A DNA stretch of 64,000 nucleotides from Acidisoma sp965199065. Its GTDB lineage: Bacteria; Pseudomonadota; Alphaproteobacteria; Acetobacterales; Acetobacteraceae. A program made the position numbers and the translations under genes. Positions 9,736-18,468 of this stretch are shown here, piece after piece. The stretch's first letter is position 1, and every line of letters starts with the position of its first letter. Where the stretch lies: assembly GCF_965199065.1 (NCBI RefSeq), contig NZ_CBDAQN010000001.1:1302001-1366000 (forward strand), given 5' to 3'. The notes beneath the pieces are model-generated. The model ran no database searches. It worked only from the letters and a program-made list of their open reading frames with translations, and was not told the DNA's origin.

Positions 9736-9943
9736 GGCACGAGCCCTCCCGGGCTCATCTTGTCATATTTCTTACTGACTAGGATTTGCACCGCGGACGG
9801 CCCGGTTACAAGGCTCGCCGCCACCGCCGGCCATTCGACACCGTGGAACCCCAGGCATGACACCGTCAGACTTGCACCGGACTCCACCGCCGGCGCATTC
9901 TCGGAAGCTTGGAGCCTGGTGAAGAGGCTGACGGAGACGGACC

Positions 9944-10744
9944 ATGGACGGTGAGACGGAGGCGCGGCGGATCACCCTCTATCGGGAGGAGGATTTCGCC
10001 GGGATGCGGGCGGCGGGGCGTCTTGCCGCGGAAACCCTGGACATGATCGGTCCGCATGTGGTTCCGGGCGTGACCACGGAAACCCTGGATCGCCTGTGCC
10101 ACGACTTCATCCTGGCCCACAACGCGACGCCCGCGCCGCTCAACTACCGGGGTTTTCCGAAGAGCATCTGCACCTCGATCAACCATGTCGTCTGCCACGG
10201 CATTCCGGGCAACCGGCGGCTGGAGGACGGCGACGTTCTCAACATCGACATCACCGTCATTCTCGACGGCTGGTATGGAGATACAAGCCGCATGTATGTC
10301 GCGGGCACGGCCAACACGCGGGCCCGCCGCCTGATCGACGTGACCTATGAAGCGCTGATGATCGGCGTGGCGGCGGTGAAGCCGGGCAACACCCTCGGCG
10401 ATATCGGCCACGCCATCCAAAGCTTCGTCGAGCCGCAACGCTTCAGCGTGGTGCGGGACTTTTGCGGCCATGGCATCGGCCGGCGTTTTCACGAGCCGCC
10501 GAACATCCTGCATTACGGCCGTCCGGGGGATGGCACCGTGCTGCGCGCGGGCATGTTCTTCACCATCGAGCCCATGGTGAACGCCGGACGGCCCGAGGTG
10601 AAGATTCTGGATGACGGCTGGACCGCGGTGACGCGTGATCGCAGCCTCTCGGCCCAGTTCGAGCACATGATCGGCATCACACCGACGGGCTGCGAGATCT
10701 TCACCCTCTCGCCCGCGGGTTTTACAAAACCGCCCTACGAGTAG
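9944..10744 (+). CDS. map: Type I methionine aminopeptidase
   Basis: Removes the N-terminal methionine from new proteins in the cytoplasm. 266 residues, normal type I length. All metal and catalytic positions are present: His85 (VCHGIPG), Asp102 and Asp113 (NIDITVILDGWYGDT), His176 (CGHGIGRRFHEPP), Glu209 (FTIEPMVN) and Glu240 (FEHMIGIT). The start ATG at 9944 follows a GACGGAGACGG purine stretch. It is a stand-alone gene divergent from glcD. Its last 10 bases overlap the 3' end of the convergent acetyltransferase gene. Confidence 0.97.
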   Translation: MDGETEARRITLYREEDFAGMRAAGRLAAETLDMIGPHVVPGVTTETLDRLCHDFILAHNATPAPLNYRGFPKSICTSINHVVCHGIPGNRRLEDGDVLNIDITVILDGWYGDTSRMYVAGTANTRARRLIDVTYEALMIGVAAVKPGNTLGDIGHAIQSFVEPQRFSVVRDFCGHGIGRRFHEPPNILHYGRPGDGTVLRAGMFFTIEPMVNAGRPEVKILDDGWTAVTRDRSLSAQFEHMIGITPTGCEIFTLSPAGFTKPPYE

Positions 10745-11199
10745 TGGTCGCGGGCAAGGACGGTCATCCGCTTCTCGCCGATTGCCTCCTCCAGCACCGT
10801 CCAGCCGAGCCCTTCGTAGAAGGACCTTCGATGCGGCGCCGCTGAAAGGTAGGCGCGTCTCCAGCCTGCACGGAATATGGCCTCCGCCGCATGACGCACC
10901 AGGGCTCTTCCGAGGCCGGCGCTGCGTGCTTCGGGTTCCACCCAGACGGCGGCGACCCAGGGCGTGTATTGAGGCCGCTCGTCCATATCCGCCGCAATGG
11001 CGGAGGCGGTGCCGAGGAACCGGCCGCCGTCCAGGGCGATGAACGCCGACGGGATCAGGTCCGGCCCGAGATTATCGGCGACGGCGTTCGCGACGACCTC
11101 CAGCGGCGTGCCGGTCGCCTGCCACCACGCGCGCCAGATGCGGTCGGCGAGGATAGGCTGGAACTCCGGCCGGTCTCGCAGGTCGGAGATCGAGATCAT
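10735..11199 (-). CDS. GNAT-family N-acetyltransferase
   Basis: A 154-residue GNAT protein. The acetyl-CoA binding core is visible: the beta4 segment WVAAVWVEPEARSAGLGRALVRHA holds the R/Q-x-x-G-x-G/A-type loop, followed by RAYLSAAPHRRSFYEGLGWTVLEE, the usual beta5-alpha4 region with the YEGLGW motif. It transfers an acetyl group to an amine; the substrate cannot be read from sequence. It is convergent with map (10-base overlap of the ends) and divergent from corA. Confidence 0.88.
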   Translation of the reverse strand: MISISDLRDRPEFQPILADRIWRAWWQATGTPLEVVANAVADNLGPDLIPSAFIALDGGRFLGTASAIAADMDERPQYTPWVAAVWVEPEARSAGLGRALVRHAAEAIFRAGWRRAYLSAAPHRRSFYEGLGWTVLEEAIGEKRMTVLARDHYS

Positions 11200-11302
11200 G
11201 GCAGCGCTCCGTGGTCGAACGTCACTTTGTCACCAAGCGGCGTGTTGCAGCCGAGCCTGGGCCCGGTATTACATTTTGTCCTTGTTCCATGAGGATAGAC
11301 TG

Positions 11303-12283
11303 ATGCTCGGCGCCTATGCAGCACATGAAGGCCAGCCTCTGGCCGATTTTCCGCCTGAAGGCGATCTCTCCAAGGCGCAGTGGATCGACCTCTTTCAGCC
11401 CACGCCGGAAGAGAAGGCACGTGTGGTGGCGGCGACCGGCCTTGAAGTCGCGACAGAGGATGAACTGGCGGAAATCGAGACTTCGAGCCGCCTTGCCTTC
11501 GACGGCCATGCGATCTACCTCAGCATGCCGTTGATCGCCAAAGTGGAAGGGGAACCACCCGACACCAAGCCGATCGGGTTCGTGCTCGCCCGAGACCGGC
11601 TCATCACCATCCGGTTCAACCGCAGCCTGGCGTTCCACAAATTCCTCGAGACGCAACACAGGACGCCAATGGAAACGACGGCGCCGATCGGGATCTTCAT
11701 GCTGATGATGGAGGCGATCTCCGACCGCCTCGCCGACCTGCTGGAGAATATCCGGGACGATCTGGACCGGATTTCAAAGCTCATCTTTCACGATACGGGC
11801 AACGGCAAGTTGCGGGGCCGCAGACGAGATAACGGGCTTCAGGATGTCCTGCGCGCAATCGGTCGCGCGGGCGATACGATGTCCCGTGTGCGGGACAGCC
11901 TGCTCGGCATCGGCCGTATCCTGCCCTACGTGGCCCAGATCGCCGCCGCCTGGATCGATCGTCCGATGCGGGACCGGATGAAGTCGCTGCGTCAGGACAT
12001 CGCCTCGCTCGCCGATTACGACGCGCACCTCAACAGCAAGATGCAATTCCTGCTCGACGCCACGCTCGGGCTGATCAACAACACGCAGAACAACATCATC
12101 AAGGTGCTGACGGTCGTGTCCGTCGTGGGCGTGCCGCCCACCCTCGTCGCCAGCATCTACGGCATGAACTTCAAGGACATGCCGGAGTTGCAGTGGAATT
12201 ACGGCTACCCCTACGGCCTGACCTTGATCTTCCTCTCGGCAGTGCTCCCGCTCATCTGGTTCAAGTTGCGCGGCTGGCTCTAG
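11303..12283 (+). CDS. corA: CorA-type magnesium/cobalt transporter
   Basis: A 326-residue CorA channel for Mg2+ and related divalent ions. The N-terminal cytoplasmic domain has the long stalk helices, and two C-terminal transmembrane helices carry the signature loop YGMNFKDMPEL right after the first one. The short basic ending KLRGWL after TM2 is typical. The frame is open upstream, but the ATG at 11303 (AHEGQPLADFPPEGD follows) fits the family start; the extension would run into the neighbouring GNAT on the other strand. The 3' end overlaps by 4 bases with the convergent SGNH gene. Confidence 0.95.
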   Translation: MLGAYAAHEGQPLADFPPEGDLSKAQWIDLFQPTPEEKARVVAATGLEVATEDELAEIETSSRLAFDGHAIYLSMPLIAKVEGEPPDTKPIGFVLARDRLITIRFNRSLAFHKFLETQHRTPMETTAPIGIFMLMMEAISDRLADLLENIRDDLDRISKLIFHDTGNGKLRGRRRDNGLQDVLRAIGRAGDTMSRVRDSLLGIGRILPYVAQIAAAWIDRPMRDRMKSLRQDIASLADYDAHLNSKMQFLLDATLGLINNTQNNIIKVLTVVSVVGVPPTLVASIYGMNFKDMPELQWNYGYPYGLTLIFLSAVLPLIWFKLRGWL

Positions 12284-13110
12284 CCTGCCGGCACGCGATG
12301 GTCGCGGTCGTTCATCAGACGATGCAATGTCGGCTCGATCGCAGCCGCGATCAAAGCCATGCCGAGCGCGTCAGGATGCAAGGCGACGCTAGGCACCGTC
12401 GCGGTCGTCACGCCCGGCTCATGAGAGGCCGACACGGCTTCATGCGGGTCGAGATACAGGCCGCGGTCGAGCTTGCCGTTTTGATAAAACAGATAGCCGA
12501 CGTTCTGGAAGGTGACATACGGACGGCCGCGATAGGTCTCGGCGAGGTCCTCGTTCAGCAACGCGGTATTGGCCGTGATCCAGGGCGAGCGCTCGCTTGG
12601 CAGCACGCCGAGTAGGAGTATCTGCGTCTCGGGAAGCTGGCGCCGCAAGATGGCGATGATCGTGTTGATGCCGGCCAGCGTCTGCCCGGCGCTCCAGTGA
12701 ACGCGGCCGAAGTTGTTGGCGCCGATCAGAAGCACCAGGGCCCGGGGCGAGATGCCCCGCACCTCGCCGTTATCCAGCCGCCAGATCACGTTGGCCGTCG
12801 TATCGCCCCTGAAGCCCAGGTCGACGGCGTTACGGTCGCCGTAGAACCGCTCCCATACCGGGGCGTAGGCAGCGTAGGGTGCCGGGCCGGTTCGTTCCCA
12901 GTTCTGGGTGATGGAGTCGCCGAGCCAGACGAGACCGACATGACCGCGCCGCACCCGCTCCAGGGTGTGCTCGAACCGCATCCTCCACCATGGCTGATCC
13001 ATCCGGCTGATCGGCACCGCCGCCAGATTGACCCCGGCTTCAGCCGCCGGCGCAAGCGAAAGCGCCATGGGCCAGAGCAGCGCGAGGACCAGGATGAAGC
13101 TTTTCTTCAT
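12280..13110 (-). CDS. Exported SGNH/GDSL-type hydrolase, possibly altered active site
   Basis: A 276-residue protein with a Sec signal peptide (hydrophobic 4-20, cleavage near AEA at 23-25). The fold is SGNH hydrolase of the platelet-activating-factor-acetylhydrolase type: block I LGDSITQNW with nucleophile Ser66, block II Gly102 in FRGDTTANVIW, block III Asn in IGANNFG (132/133), and block V His245 in SVALHPDAL. The usual Asp three residues before that His is Val242 here, so the classic DxxH pair is missing; Asp247 just after it is not in the usual place. It may still work with a Ser-His dyad. The substrate is unknown. It lies 12 bases after uppP on the same strand, so a cell-envelope role is plausible. 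Confidence 0.83.
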   Translation of the reverse strand: MKKSFILVLALLWPMALSLAPAAEAGVNLAAVPISRMDQPWWRMRFEHTLERVRRGHVGLVWLGDSITQNWERTGPAPYAAYAPVWERFYGDRNAVDLGFRGDTTANVIWRLDNGEVRGISPRALVLLIGANNFGRVHWSAGQTLAGINTIIAILRRQLPETQILLLGVLPSERSPWITANTALLNEDLAETYRGRPYVTFQNVGYLFYQNGKLDRGLYLDPHEAVSASHEPGVTTATVPSVALHPDALGMALIAAAIEPTLHRLMNDRDHRVPAG

Positions 13111-13122
13111 GACGCGCCGCTT

Positions 13123-13965
13123 CTAGGCGGCCAGGAGCAGGTAGCCGGCGCTCAGGATGCCGGCAATCACGCAATAAAGGGCGTATGGGGTCATTGCCTG
13201 GCGCTCATGGCCGCGAAACCAGCGCATCAGAAAGGCAGTGCTGGCGAGCGCGGTAAGACCCGCGACGACGGCGCAGATGAGGGCGAGGCTCGTCTGCCCA
13301 TGAGCCGCCGTATCGTGCATCAGCTTTGGCACCTCCAGCACCGCCGCCGCCACGATGACGGGCGTCGCAATGAGGAAGGAGAAGTGAGCGGCGCCTTCAT
13401 GGTCCACACCGCGCAGCACGCCCCCGAGGATCGTCACGCCGGAACGCGAGAGACCCGGGATGAGCGCAAGGCACTGCCACAAACCAATGACGAAGGCGTC
13501 CATCGGCCTGAGACTCGAGAGCGCCCGGAGATTGCCCGTCTGCCGCTTCAGCCGCTCGCCGACGAGCAGCAGCAGGCCGTTCACCACCAGGAACGCGGCG
13601 GCGATCAACGGGGTGGAGAAGACCCGGCGCAGCGGATGCTCCAGCGCGAATCCCACGATGACCACCGGGATGGTCGCGATCACGATCAGCACGAGGACGC
13701 GGCGCGCCTCCGCCACCGAATGGGCATCGGCCAGACCGAAGACGCCGCGCAGGATGGCGAGCCAGTCGCGCCAGAAAAAGCCCAGCAAAGCGAGCGCCGT
13801 CCCGACATGTAGCATGACGAGGAAGGGCAGAAAGCTCTGGCTGTTGAGGTCGAGATGCCACCCGAGCAAGGCGGGCAGCACGACGGCGTGGCCGAGGCTG
13901 CTGACCGGGAAAAGTTCCGTCGCCCCTTGGACCAGGGCGATGACGATGGCGTGGATTGGGTCCAA
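13123..13965 (-). CDS. uppP: Undecaprenyl-diphosphatase (BacA type)
   Basis: Integral membrane phosphatase of 280 residues that converts undecaprenyl diphosphate to the monophosphate, recycling the lipid carrier for peptidoglycan and other polymers; extra copies give bacitracin resistance. Both family motifs are intact: QGATELFPVSSLGH with Glu17, Ser22-Ser23 and His26, and IPGLSRSGVTILGG with Ser173-Arg174-Ser175. About eight hydrophobic helices follow one another. It is divergent from rsmB, whose open frame extends into the uppP start region, and is followed by the SGNH gene. Confidence 0.96.
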   Translation of the reverse strand: MDPIHAIVIALVQGATELFPVSSLGHAVVLPALLGWHLDLNSQSFLPFLVMLHVGTALALLGFFWRDWLAILRGVFGLADAHSVAEARRVLVLIVIATIPVVIVGFALEHPLRRVFSTPLIAAAFLVVNGLLLLVGERLKRQTGNLRALSSLRPMDAFVIGLWQCLALIPGLSRSGVTILGGVLRGVDHEGAAHFSFLIATPVIVAAAVLEVPKLMHDTAAHGQTSLALICAVVAGLTALASTAFLMRWFRGHERQAMTPYALYCVIAGILSAGYLLLAA

Positions 13966-14045
13966 GGGCTGCGATCTCCGTAAGGCGAGCCTTCATAGCG
14001 GCCTCAGCACGGGTGGCAACGGGGCAAACGCGCTATAGACGGCCA

Positions 14046-15314
14046 GTGAAGAACGATCGAACAGCCACTATACTTTCACCTGACCCGACTCGGTCGGCCG
14101 CGCTCTCCCTTCTCGCTGCGGTGCTGGACCGGCATCGGCCGCTCGAGGATGCACTCGATTCGCTGCCGCCGATGGATGCGCGGGACCGAGCCGCCGCGCA
14201 TCGGCTGGCGGCGGCCGTGCTCCGCCGCAGGGGCACCATCGATGCCGTGCTGGAGCCCTTTCTGGCCCGCAACCCGCCCTCCGAGGGGATGCACATCCTG
14301 CGGCTGGGCGCGGCGGCGCTGCTCTTCCTGGAGACGCCGGCCCATGCCGCCGTCGGCACGGCGGTCGCGCTCGCCCGCGCCCGCAACCTGCCGAAGCTTG
14401 CCGGCCTCGTGAACGCCGTCCTGCGTCGCGTCGCTGAGAACGGCGCGTCGGCTCTGGAGGAGCTGGACGGGCCGCGCCTGGATACGCCGCCCTGGCTGTG
14501 GACTTCATGGGGCGCGGATGCGCGTGACATCGCAACCGCGCATCAGAGCGAGGCGGCTCTCGACCTGACCATGATCGGCGACGCGCCTGCGCCCGAGGGC
14601 GGCCTTTTGCTGCCGACAGGCTCGGTGCGGCTGCCCACAGGCACGCGGGTCACGGAGCTGCCGGGCTTCGAGACCGGCGCCTTCATGGTGCAGGATGCCG
14701 CCGCTGCCCTGCCCGCCCGGCTGCTGGGCGCCGAGCCCGGCCAGCATATCGCCGACCTCTGCGCGGCACCTGGGGGCAAGACGGCGCAGCTTGCGGCCAC
14801 GGGCGCCGCCGTCACGGCCGTCGATCTCAATCCGGCCCGCATGCAGCGCCTGGCCGCGAACCTTGCGCGCCTCGGCCTTGTGGCGGAACTGGTCGGCGCG
14901 GATGCGCGAAGCTGGCGGCCCGCGACACCGCTCGACGGCATTCTGCTCGATGCGCCGTGCAGCGCGACCGGCACGATCCGCCGGCATCCGGACGTGCCTT
15001 ATCTAAAGCGGCAGAACGACATCCTGCCGCTGACGCAGTTGCAGGACCAGCTTCTGGCGGCAGCGACGGCGATGCTGAAGCCAGGCGGCCGACTCGTCTA
15101 TGCGGTGTGTTCGCTGCAGCCGGAGGAAGGCGCCGCGCGAGCTGCGGCGGCCCTGGCACGGCTGCCGCTCGACCCGGACCCCATCCGGCGATCGGAAATG
15201 CCGGAGCTCGCGGCGGCGCTCGGGCGCGACGGCCATGTCCGCACCCATCCCGGGCTATGGCCCCAGTACGGCGGGTTGGACGGGTTCTTCATCGCGCGGT
15301 TCCGGCGCATCTAA
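14046..15314 (+). CDS. rsmB: 16S rRNA (cytosine-967-C5) methyltransferase
   Basis: RsmB/Fmu, 422 residues from the GTG start. The N-terminal NusB-like RNA-binding domain (about 15-140) precedes the SAM-dependent methyltransferase domain. That domain shows IADLCAAPGGKTAQLA (SAM motif I), LLDAPCSATGTIRRHPDV with Cys305, and YAVCSLQPEEG with Cys355; the second is the nucleophile position and the first helps release the product. The frame is open to 13956, but that would overlap uppP. The GTG at 14046 gives a normal N-terminus and is preferred, though no strong ribosome site marks it. Confidence 0.94.
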   Translation: MKNDRTATILSPDPTRSAALSLLAAVLDRHRPLEDALDSLPPMDARDRAAAHRLAAAVLRRRGTIDAVLEPFLARNPPSEGMHILRLGAAALLFLETPAHAAVGTAVALARARNLPKLAGLVNAVLRRVAENGASALEELDGPRLDTPPWLWTSWGADARDIATAHQSEAALDLTMIGDAPAPEGGLLLPTGSVRLPTGTRVTELPGFETGAFMVQDAAAALPARLLGAEPGQHIADLCAAPGGKTAQLAATGAAVTAVDLNPARMQRLAANLARLGLVAELVGADARSWRPATPLDGILLDAPCSATGTIRRHPDVPYLKRQNDILPLTQLQDQLLAAATAMLKPGGRLVYAVCSLQPEEGAARAAAALARLPLDPDPIRRSEMPELAAALGRDGHVRTHPGLWPQYGGLDGFFIARFRRI

Positions 15315-15507
15315 CCGCTTGTCACGTTAAATCGGCCGGGATCTCGACGGAGCCACGGCGGCACCAAGGACGCCCGGGCGCACAGCGGCTTCCTCATCAT
15401 GGTCACGTCTTGTCGACCACAGCCCTGCTATCGGGTTTTTGTGCATCGCGGCAACAGGGGTGCGTGTTTATCTCTCGTCTAAAGAGTTTTAGAGGAGATC
15501 TAACCCT

Positions 15508-15705
15508 ATGGTTGATCGTTCGGATGATTACAGCGACGCCTCACAGGCTGAGGCACTATCGTTCGTCGTAAGCGCCGACGAGGCCAGAGCAATCGATGAC
15601 TGGTCAGCCGCCAATCACATCGACGACCGCTCTGAAGCGGTGCATCGCCTGGTCAATCTGGCACTTCATGCTGAGGTCGAACCGGACGACGTTCACCTGA
15701 GATAG
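15508..15705 (+). CDS. Small ribbon-helix-helix-like protein
   Basis: A 65-residue acidic protein with a well-placed ribosome site (GAGGAG, ending about 10 bases before the ATG). The core SFVVSADEARAIDDWSAANH followed by DRSEAVHRLVNLAL has the beta-helix-helix pattern of CopG/Arc-type ribbon-helix-helix DNA-binding proteins. No toxin partner lies beside it, so it is more likely a small stand-alone regulator than an antitoxin. It sits alone between rsmB and typA with about 200 bases on each side. Function unknown. Confidence 0.7.
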   Translation: MVDRSDDYSDASQAEALSFVVSADEARAIDDWSAANHIDDRSEAVHRLVNLALHAEVEPDDVHLR

Positions 15706-15912
15706 CCTGATCTGCCGAGCCGCAGATGCCTGCCCGCTATGCGGAGCTGAGCGGCTGCGGTTTATCCTCGCTTAGCCGGTCGCATTCCGCTAAGGGTGCG
15801 CCGCAACAAAAGCGCCCTGCCCCTGGCGGATCATCTCCGCCACCGGCGGGGCGTTTAACGTACGCATAGCACAATCGGGCCGCCGCGCTGGGTCCACAAG
15901 CCGGAAGACGTC

Positions 15913-17742
15913 ATGGACATTCGCAATATCGCCATCATCGCACACGTCGATCATGGAAAGACCACCCTGGTCGACGCGCTGCTGAAGCAGTCCGGCGCGT
16001 TCCGCGACAACCAGCACGTCGCCGAGCGGGCGCTCGACCGCAACGACCTGGAACGAGAGCGCGGGATCACCATTCTCGCGAAATGCACCAGCGTCATCTG
16101 GAAGGGCATCCGCCTCAACATCGTCGATACTCCGGGCCATGCCGACTTCGGGGGCGAGGTCGAGCGCATCCTCAGCATGGTGGACGGCGCCATTCTGCTC
16201 GTCGACGCTGCCGAAGGCGTGCTGCCGCAGACCAAGTTCGTGCTCGGCAAGGCGCTGGCGCGCGGCATCCGCCCGATCGTGGTGGTCAACAAGATCGATC
16301 GCGGCGATGCCCGGCCGGACGAGGTCCATAACGAGATCTTCGACCTCTTCGCGGCGCTCGACGCCACCGAGGAACAGCTCGATTTTCCGACGCTCTTCGC
16401 CTCCGGCCGCCAAGGGTGGGCAGACCTGGAGATCGAGGGCGCGCGGAAGGATCTCGCCCCGATGTTCGACCTCGTTGTCAGCCATGTGCCGGCGCCGAAG
16501 CTGGACGTGGACGCGCCCTTCGCGATGCTCGCCTCCATTCTGGACTACGACAACTTCCTCGGCCGCGTGCTGACCGGGCGCGTCGAGCAGGGGCGCGCTC
16601 GCCTCAACATGCCGCTGAAGGTGCTGCGCGCCGACGGCACCGTGGTCGAGACCGGCCGCCTCACCAAGCTCATGTCGTTCAATGGCCTCGACCGGGTGCC
16701 GGTCGACGAGGCGCAGGCGGGCGACATCATCGCCATCGCCGGCCTGACGGACGCCACCATCCCCGACACGCTCGGCGCGCCGGAACTGCTGCTGCCGATC
16801 CAGGCCATCCCGGTCGATCCGCCGACCCTCAGCATGACCTTCCGCGTCAATGATGGCCCCCTCGGTGGCCGCGAAGGCAAGAAGGTCACGTCCCGCCAGA
16901 TCCGCGACCGTCTGATGTTCGAAATCCAGGGCAACGTCGCGCTCAAGGTCACGATCAGCAACGAAACCGACGCCTTCGAGGTTGCCGGCCGCGGCGAATT
17001 GCAGCTCGGCGTTCTCATCGAGACGATGCGCCGCGAGGGCTTCGAGCTGACCATCGGCCGCCCCCGGGTGCTGACGCGCACCAACGAGGAGACCGGCGAG
17101 CGCGAGGAGCCGATGGAGGACGTGCTGGCCGATGTCGACGAGCCCTATACCGGCGTCGTCGTCGAGAAGCTCAGCCGGCGCAAGGGACAGCTGCAGGACA
17201 TGCGCCCGTCGGGCGGCGGCAAGGTGCGCTTGACCTTCCGCATGCCGAGCCGTGGCCTCATCGGCTACCACGGCGAGTTCCTCACCGACACGCGCGGATC
17301 GGGCATCATGAACCGCATGTTCGCCGGTTACGGCCCATGGACTGGCCCGATCGAGGGACGGCGCAACGGCAGCCTGATCTCCAACCTCGACGGCGAGGCC
17401 GTGCAGTATTCGCTCTGGTATCTCCAGGAGCGCGGGACTTTGTTCATCAACCCGGGCGACAAGGTCTACACGGGGATGATCGTCGGAGAGCACAGCCGCG
17501 AGAACGACCTCGACGTGAACGTCATCAAGGAAAAGAAGCTCACCAACATCCGTGCCGCCGGCAAGGATGACGCGATGCTGCTGATCCCGCCGCGCCGCAT
17601 GTCGCTGGAGCAGGCGATCGCCTACGTCGAGGATGACGAATTGGTGGAGGTGACGCCGACGGCCATTCGCCTGCGCAAGCGCCATCTCGATCCGAACGCG
17701 CGCAAGCGTGCCGACCGCGCGTCAGATTCGGACGCGGCCTGA
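15913..17742 (+). CDS. typA: Ribosome-associated GTPase TypA/BipA
   Basis: Translational GTPase of 609 residues, the usual length. It binds 70S/50S ribosomes and helps assembly and stress or low-temperature growth. G1 AHVDHGKTTL (10-19), G2 RERGITI, G3 DTPGHADFGGEVER and G4 NKIDR are all present, followed by the EF-G-like domains II, III and V and the TypA-specific C-terminal domain with FINPGDKVYTGMIVGEHSRENDLDVN. It is a stand-alone gene convergent with the GNAT downstream; a hairpin lies between them. Confidence 0.97.
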   Translation: MDIRNIAIIAHVDHGKTTLVDALLKQSGAFRDNQHVAERALDRNDLERERGITILAKCTSVIWKGIRLNIVDTPGHADFGGEVERILSMVDGAILLVDAAEGVLPQTKFVLGKALARGIRPIVVVNKIDRGDARPDEVHNEIFDLFAALDATEEQLDFPTLFASGRQGWADLEIEGARKDLAPMFDLVVSHVPAPKLDVDAPFAMLASILDYDNFLGRVLTGRVEQGRARLNMPLKVLRADGTVVETGRLTKLMSFNGLDRVPVDEAQAGDIIAIAGLTDATIPDTLGAPELLLPIQAIPVDPPTLSMTFRVNDGPLGGREGKKVTSRQIRDRLMFEIQGNVALKVTISNETDAFEVAGRGELQLGVLIETMRREGFELTIGRPRVLTRTNEETGEREEPMEDVLADVDEPYTGVVVEKLSRRKGQLQDMRPSGGGKVRLTFRMPSRGLIGYHGEFLTDTRGSGIMNRMFAGYGPWTGPIEGRRNGSLISNLDGEAVQYSLWYLQERGTLFINPGDKVYTGMIVGEHSRENDLDVNVIKEKKLTNIRAAGKDDAMLLIPPRRMSLEQAIAYVEDDELVEVTPTAIRLRKRHLDPNARKRADRASDSDAA

Positions 17743-17755
17743 CACGAAAGCGGAG

Positions 17756-17788
17756 GGCAGTGCCTCTTTTCCCAAGGGAAGCACTGCC
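17756..17788. terminator. Hairpin between convergent typA and GNAT
   Basis: GGCAGTGC (17756-17763) pairs with GCACTGCC (17781-17788); an inner TTCCC/GGGAA could extend the structure. It lies in the 58-base gap between two genes that run toward each other, where a shared terminator is expected. No clear T-run follows on either strand, so intrinsic termination is not proven. Confidence 0.45.
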
Positions 17789-17800
17789 TCATTCTGGACG

Positions 17801-18328
17801 TCAGAGTTCCGGGCGTCCGATTCGCTTCCAGTAGACCAGGGTGCCCGTGAGGCCGCCGTGCGGCTTGAGCGCGTAGTCCGGGATTTCGCCCGTCAGGGTG
17901 AAGCCCTGCCGCTCATATAATCCGGCCGCGCCCTCGTCACGGGCGGTGTCCAGCACCAGCAGGCGCCGCCCCTTCTCAATCGCGACTGCCTCGGCGGCGT
18001 GGAGCAACGCGGTGGCGATGCCGCGCCCACGGTGGCTGACACGGGTCATCATCTTGGCGATCTCCGCCCGATGCGGCTGGTTTTCCGGCAGATCGAGCAG
18101 CAACGTCACCGTGCCGACCAGGGCGTCGCCCTCCCAGGCGCCGAAGACGATCCGCTCGCCGCGTTCGGCTGCCGCCAGCGAGCCACGCCAGAAGGCTTCG
18201 GCTGTTGCGCGCGCAAGCGGATGCATGAAGCTCACCGAGCCTCCGTTTGCGACCGTCTCGACCAGCAGGTCCGCGAGCATCTCACGTATTGCGGGGCTTT
18301 GACCGAGCGGCGCGATGGTGATTGGCAT
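17801..18328 (-). CDS. GNAT-family N-acetyltransferase
   Basis: A 175-residue acetyltransferase. The acetyl-CoA loop is MTRVSHRGRGIATALLHAAEA, followed by RRLLVLDTARDEGAAGLYERQGF, the typical beta5-alpha4 region. The C-terminal PDYALKPHGGLTGTLVYWKRI resembles GNATs that act on small amines or antibiotics such as phosphinothricin, but the substrate cannot be named. The ATG at 18328 is chosen because GGAG lies 9 bases before it; a TTG five codons earlier is the alternative. It is divergent from the chemoreceptor gene. Confidence 0.87.
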   Translation of the reverse strand: MPITIAPLGQSPAIREMLADLLVETVANGGSVSFMHPLARATAEAFWRGSLAAAERGERIVFGAWEGDALVGTVTLLLDLPENQPHRAEIAKMMTRVSHRGRGIATALLHAAEAVAIEKGRRLLVLDTARDEGAAGLYERQGFTLTGEIPDYALKPHGGLTGTLVYWKRIGRPEL

Positions 18329-18468
18329 AGCCTTAAGCTCCAAACGGGGAAGACGCTGGCGAGCTTCAGCAGGATCACGCCGTCCTGACGACTTCGGTCC
18401 TTGGATGGGTCGGCCGCCTGTCGCGTTAACATGTCGTTATGCAAAGCTTGCTACAGTTTGGTTGATCT

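Noticed and set aside
13956..14045. Longer rsmB start overlapping uppP
   Set aside because: The extension overlaps the divergent uppP start and looks unlike a NusB-domain N-terminus; GTG 14046 is preferred.
15790..17685. Very long open frame (631 codons) antisense to typA
   Set aside because: It lies over a perfectly conserved GTPase gene, and its translation is rich in Arg, Asp, Glu and His with no domain. High-GC DNA makes such antisense frames common.
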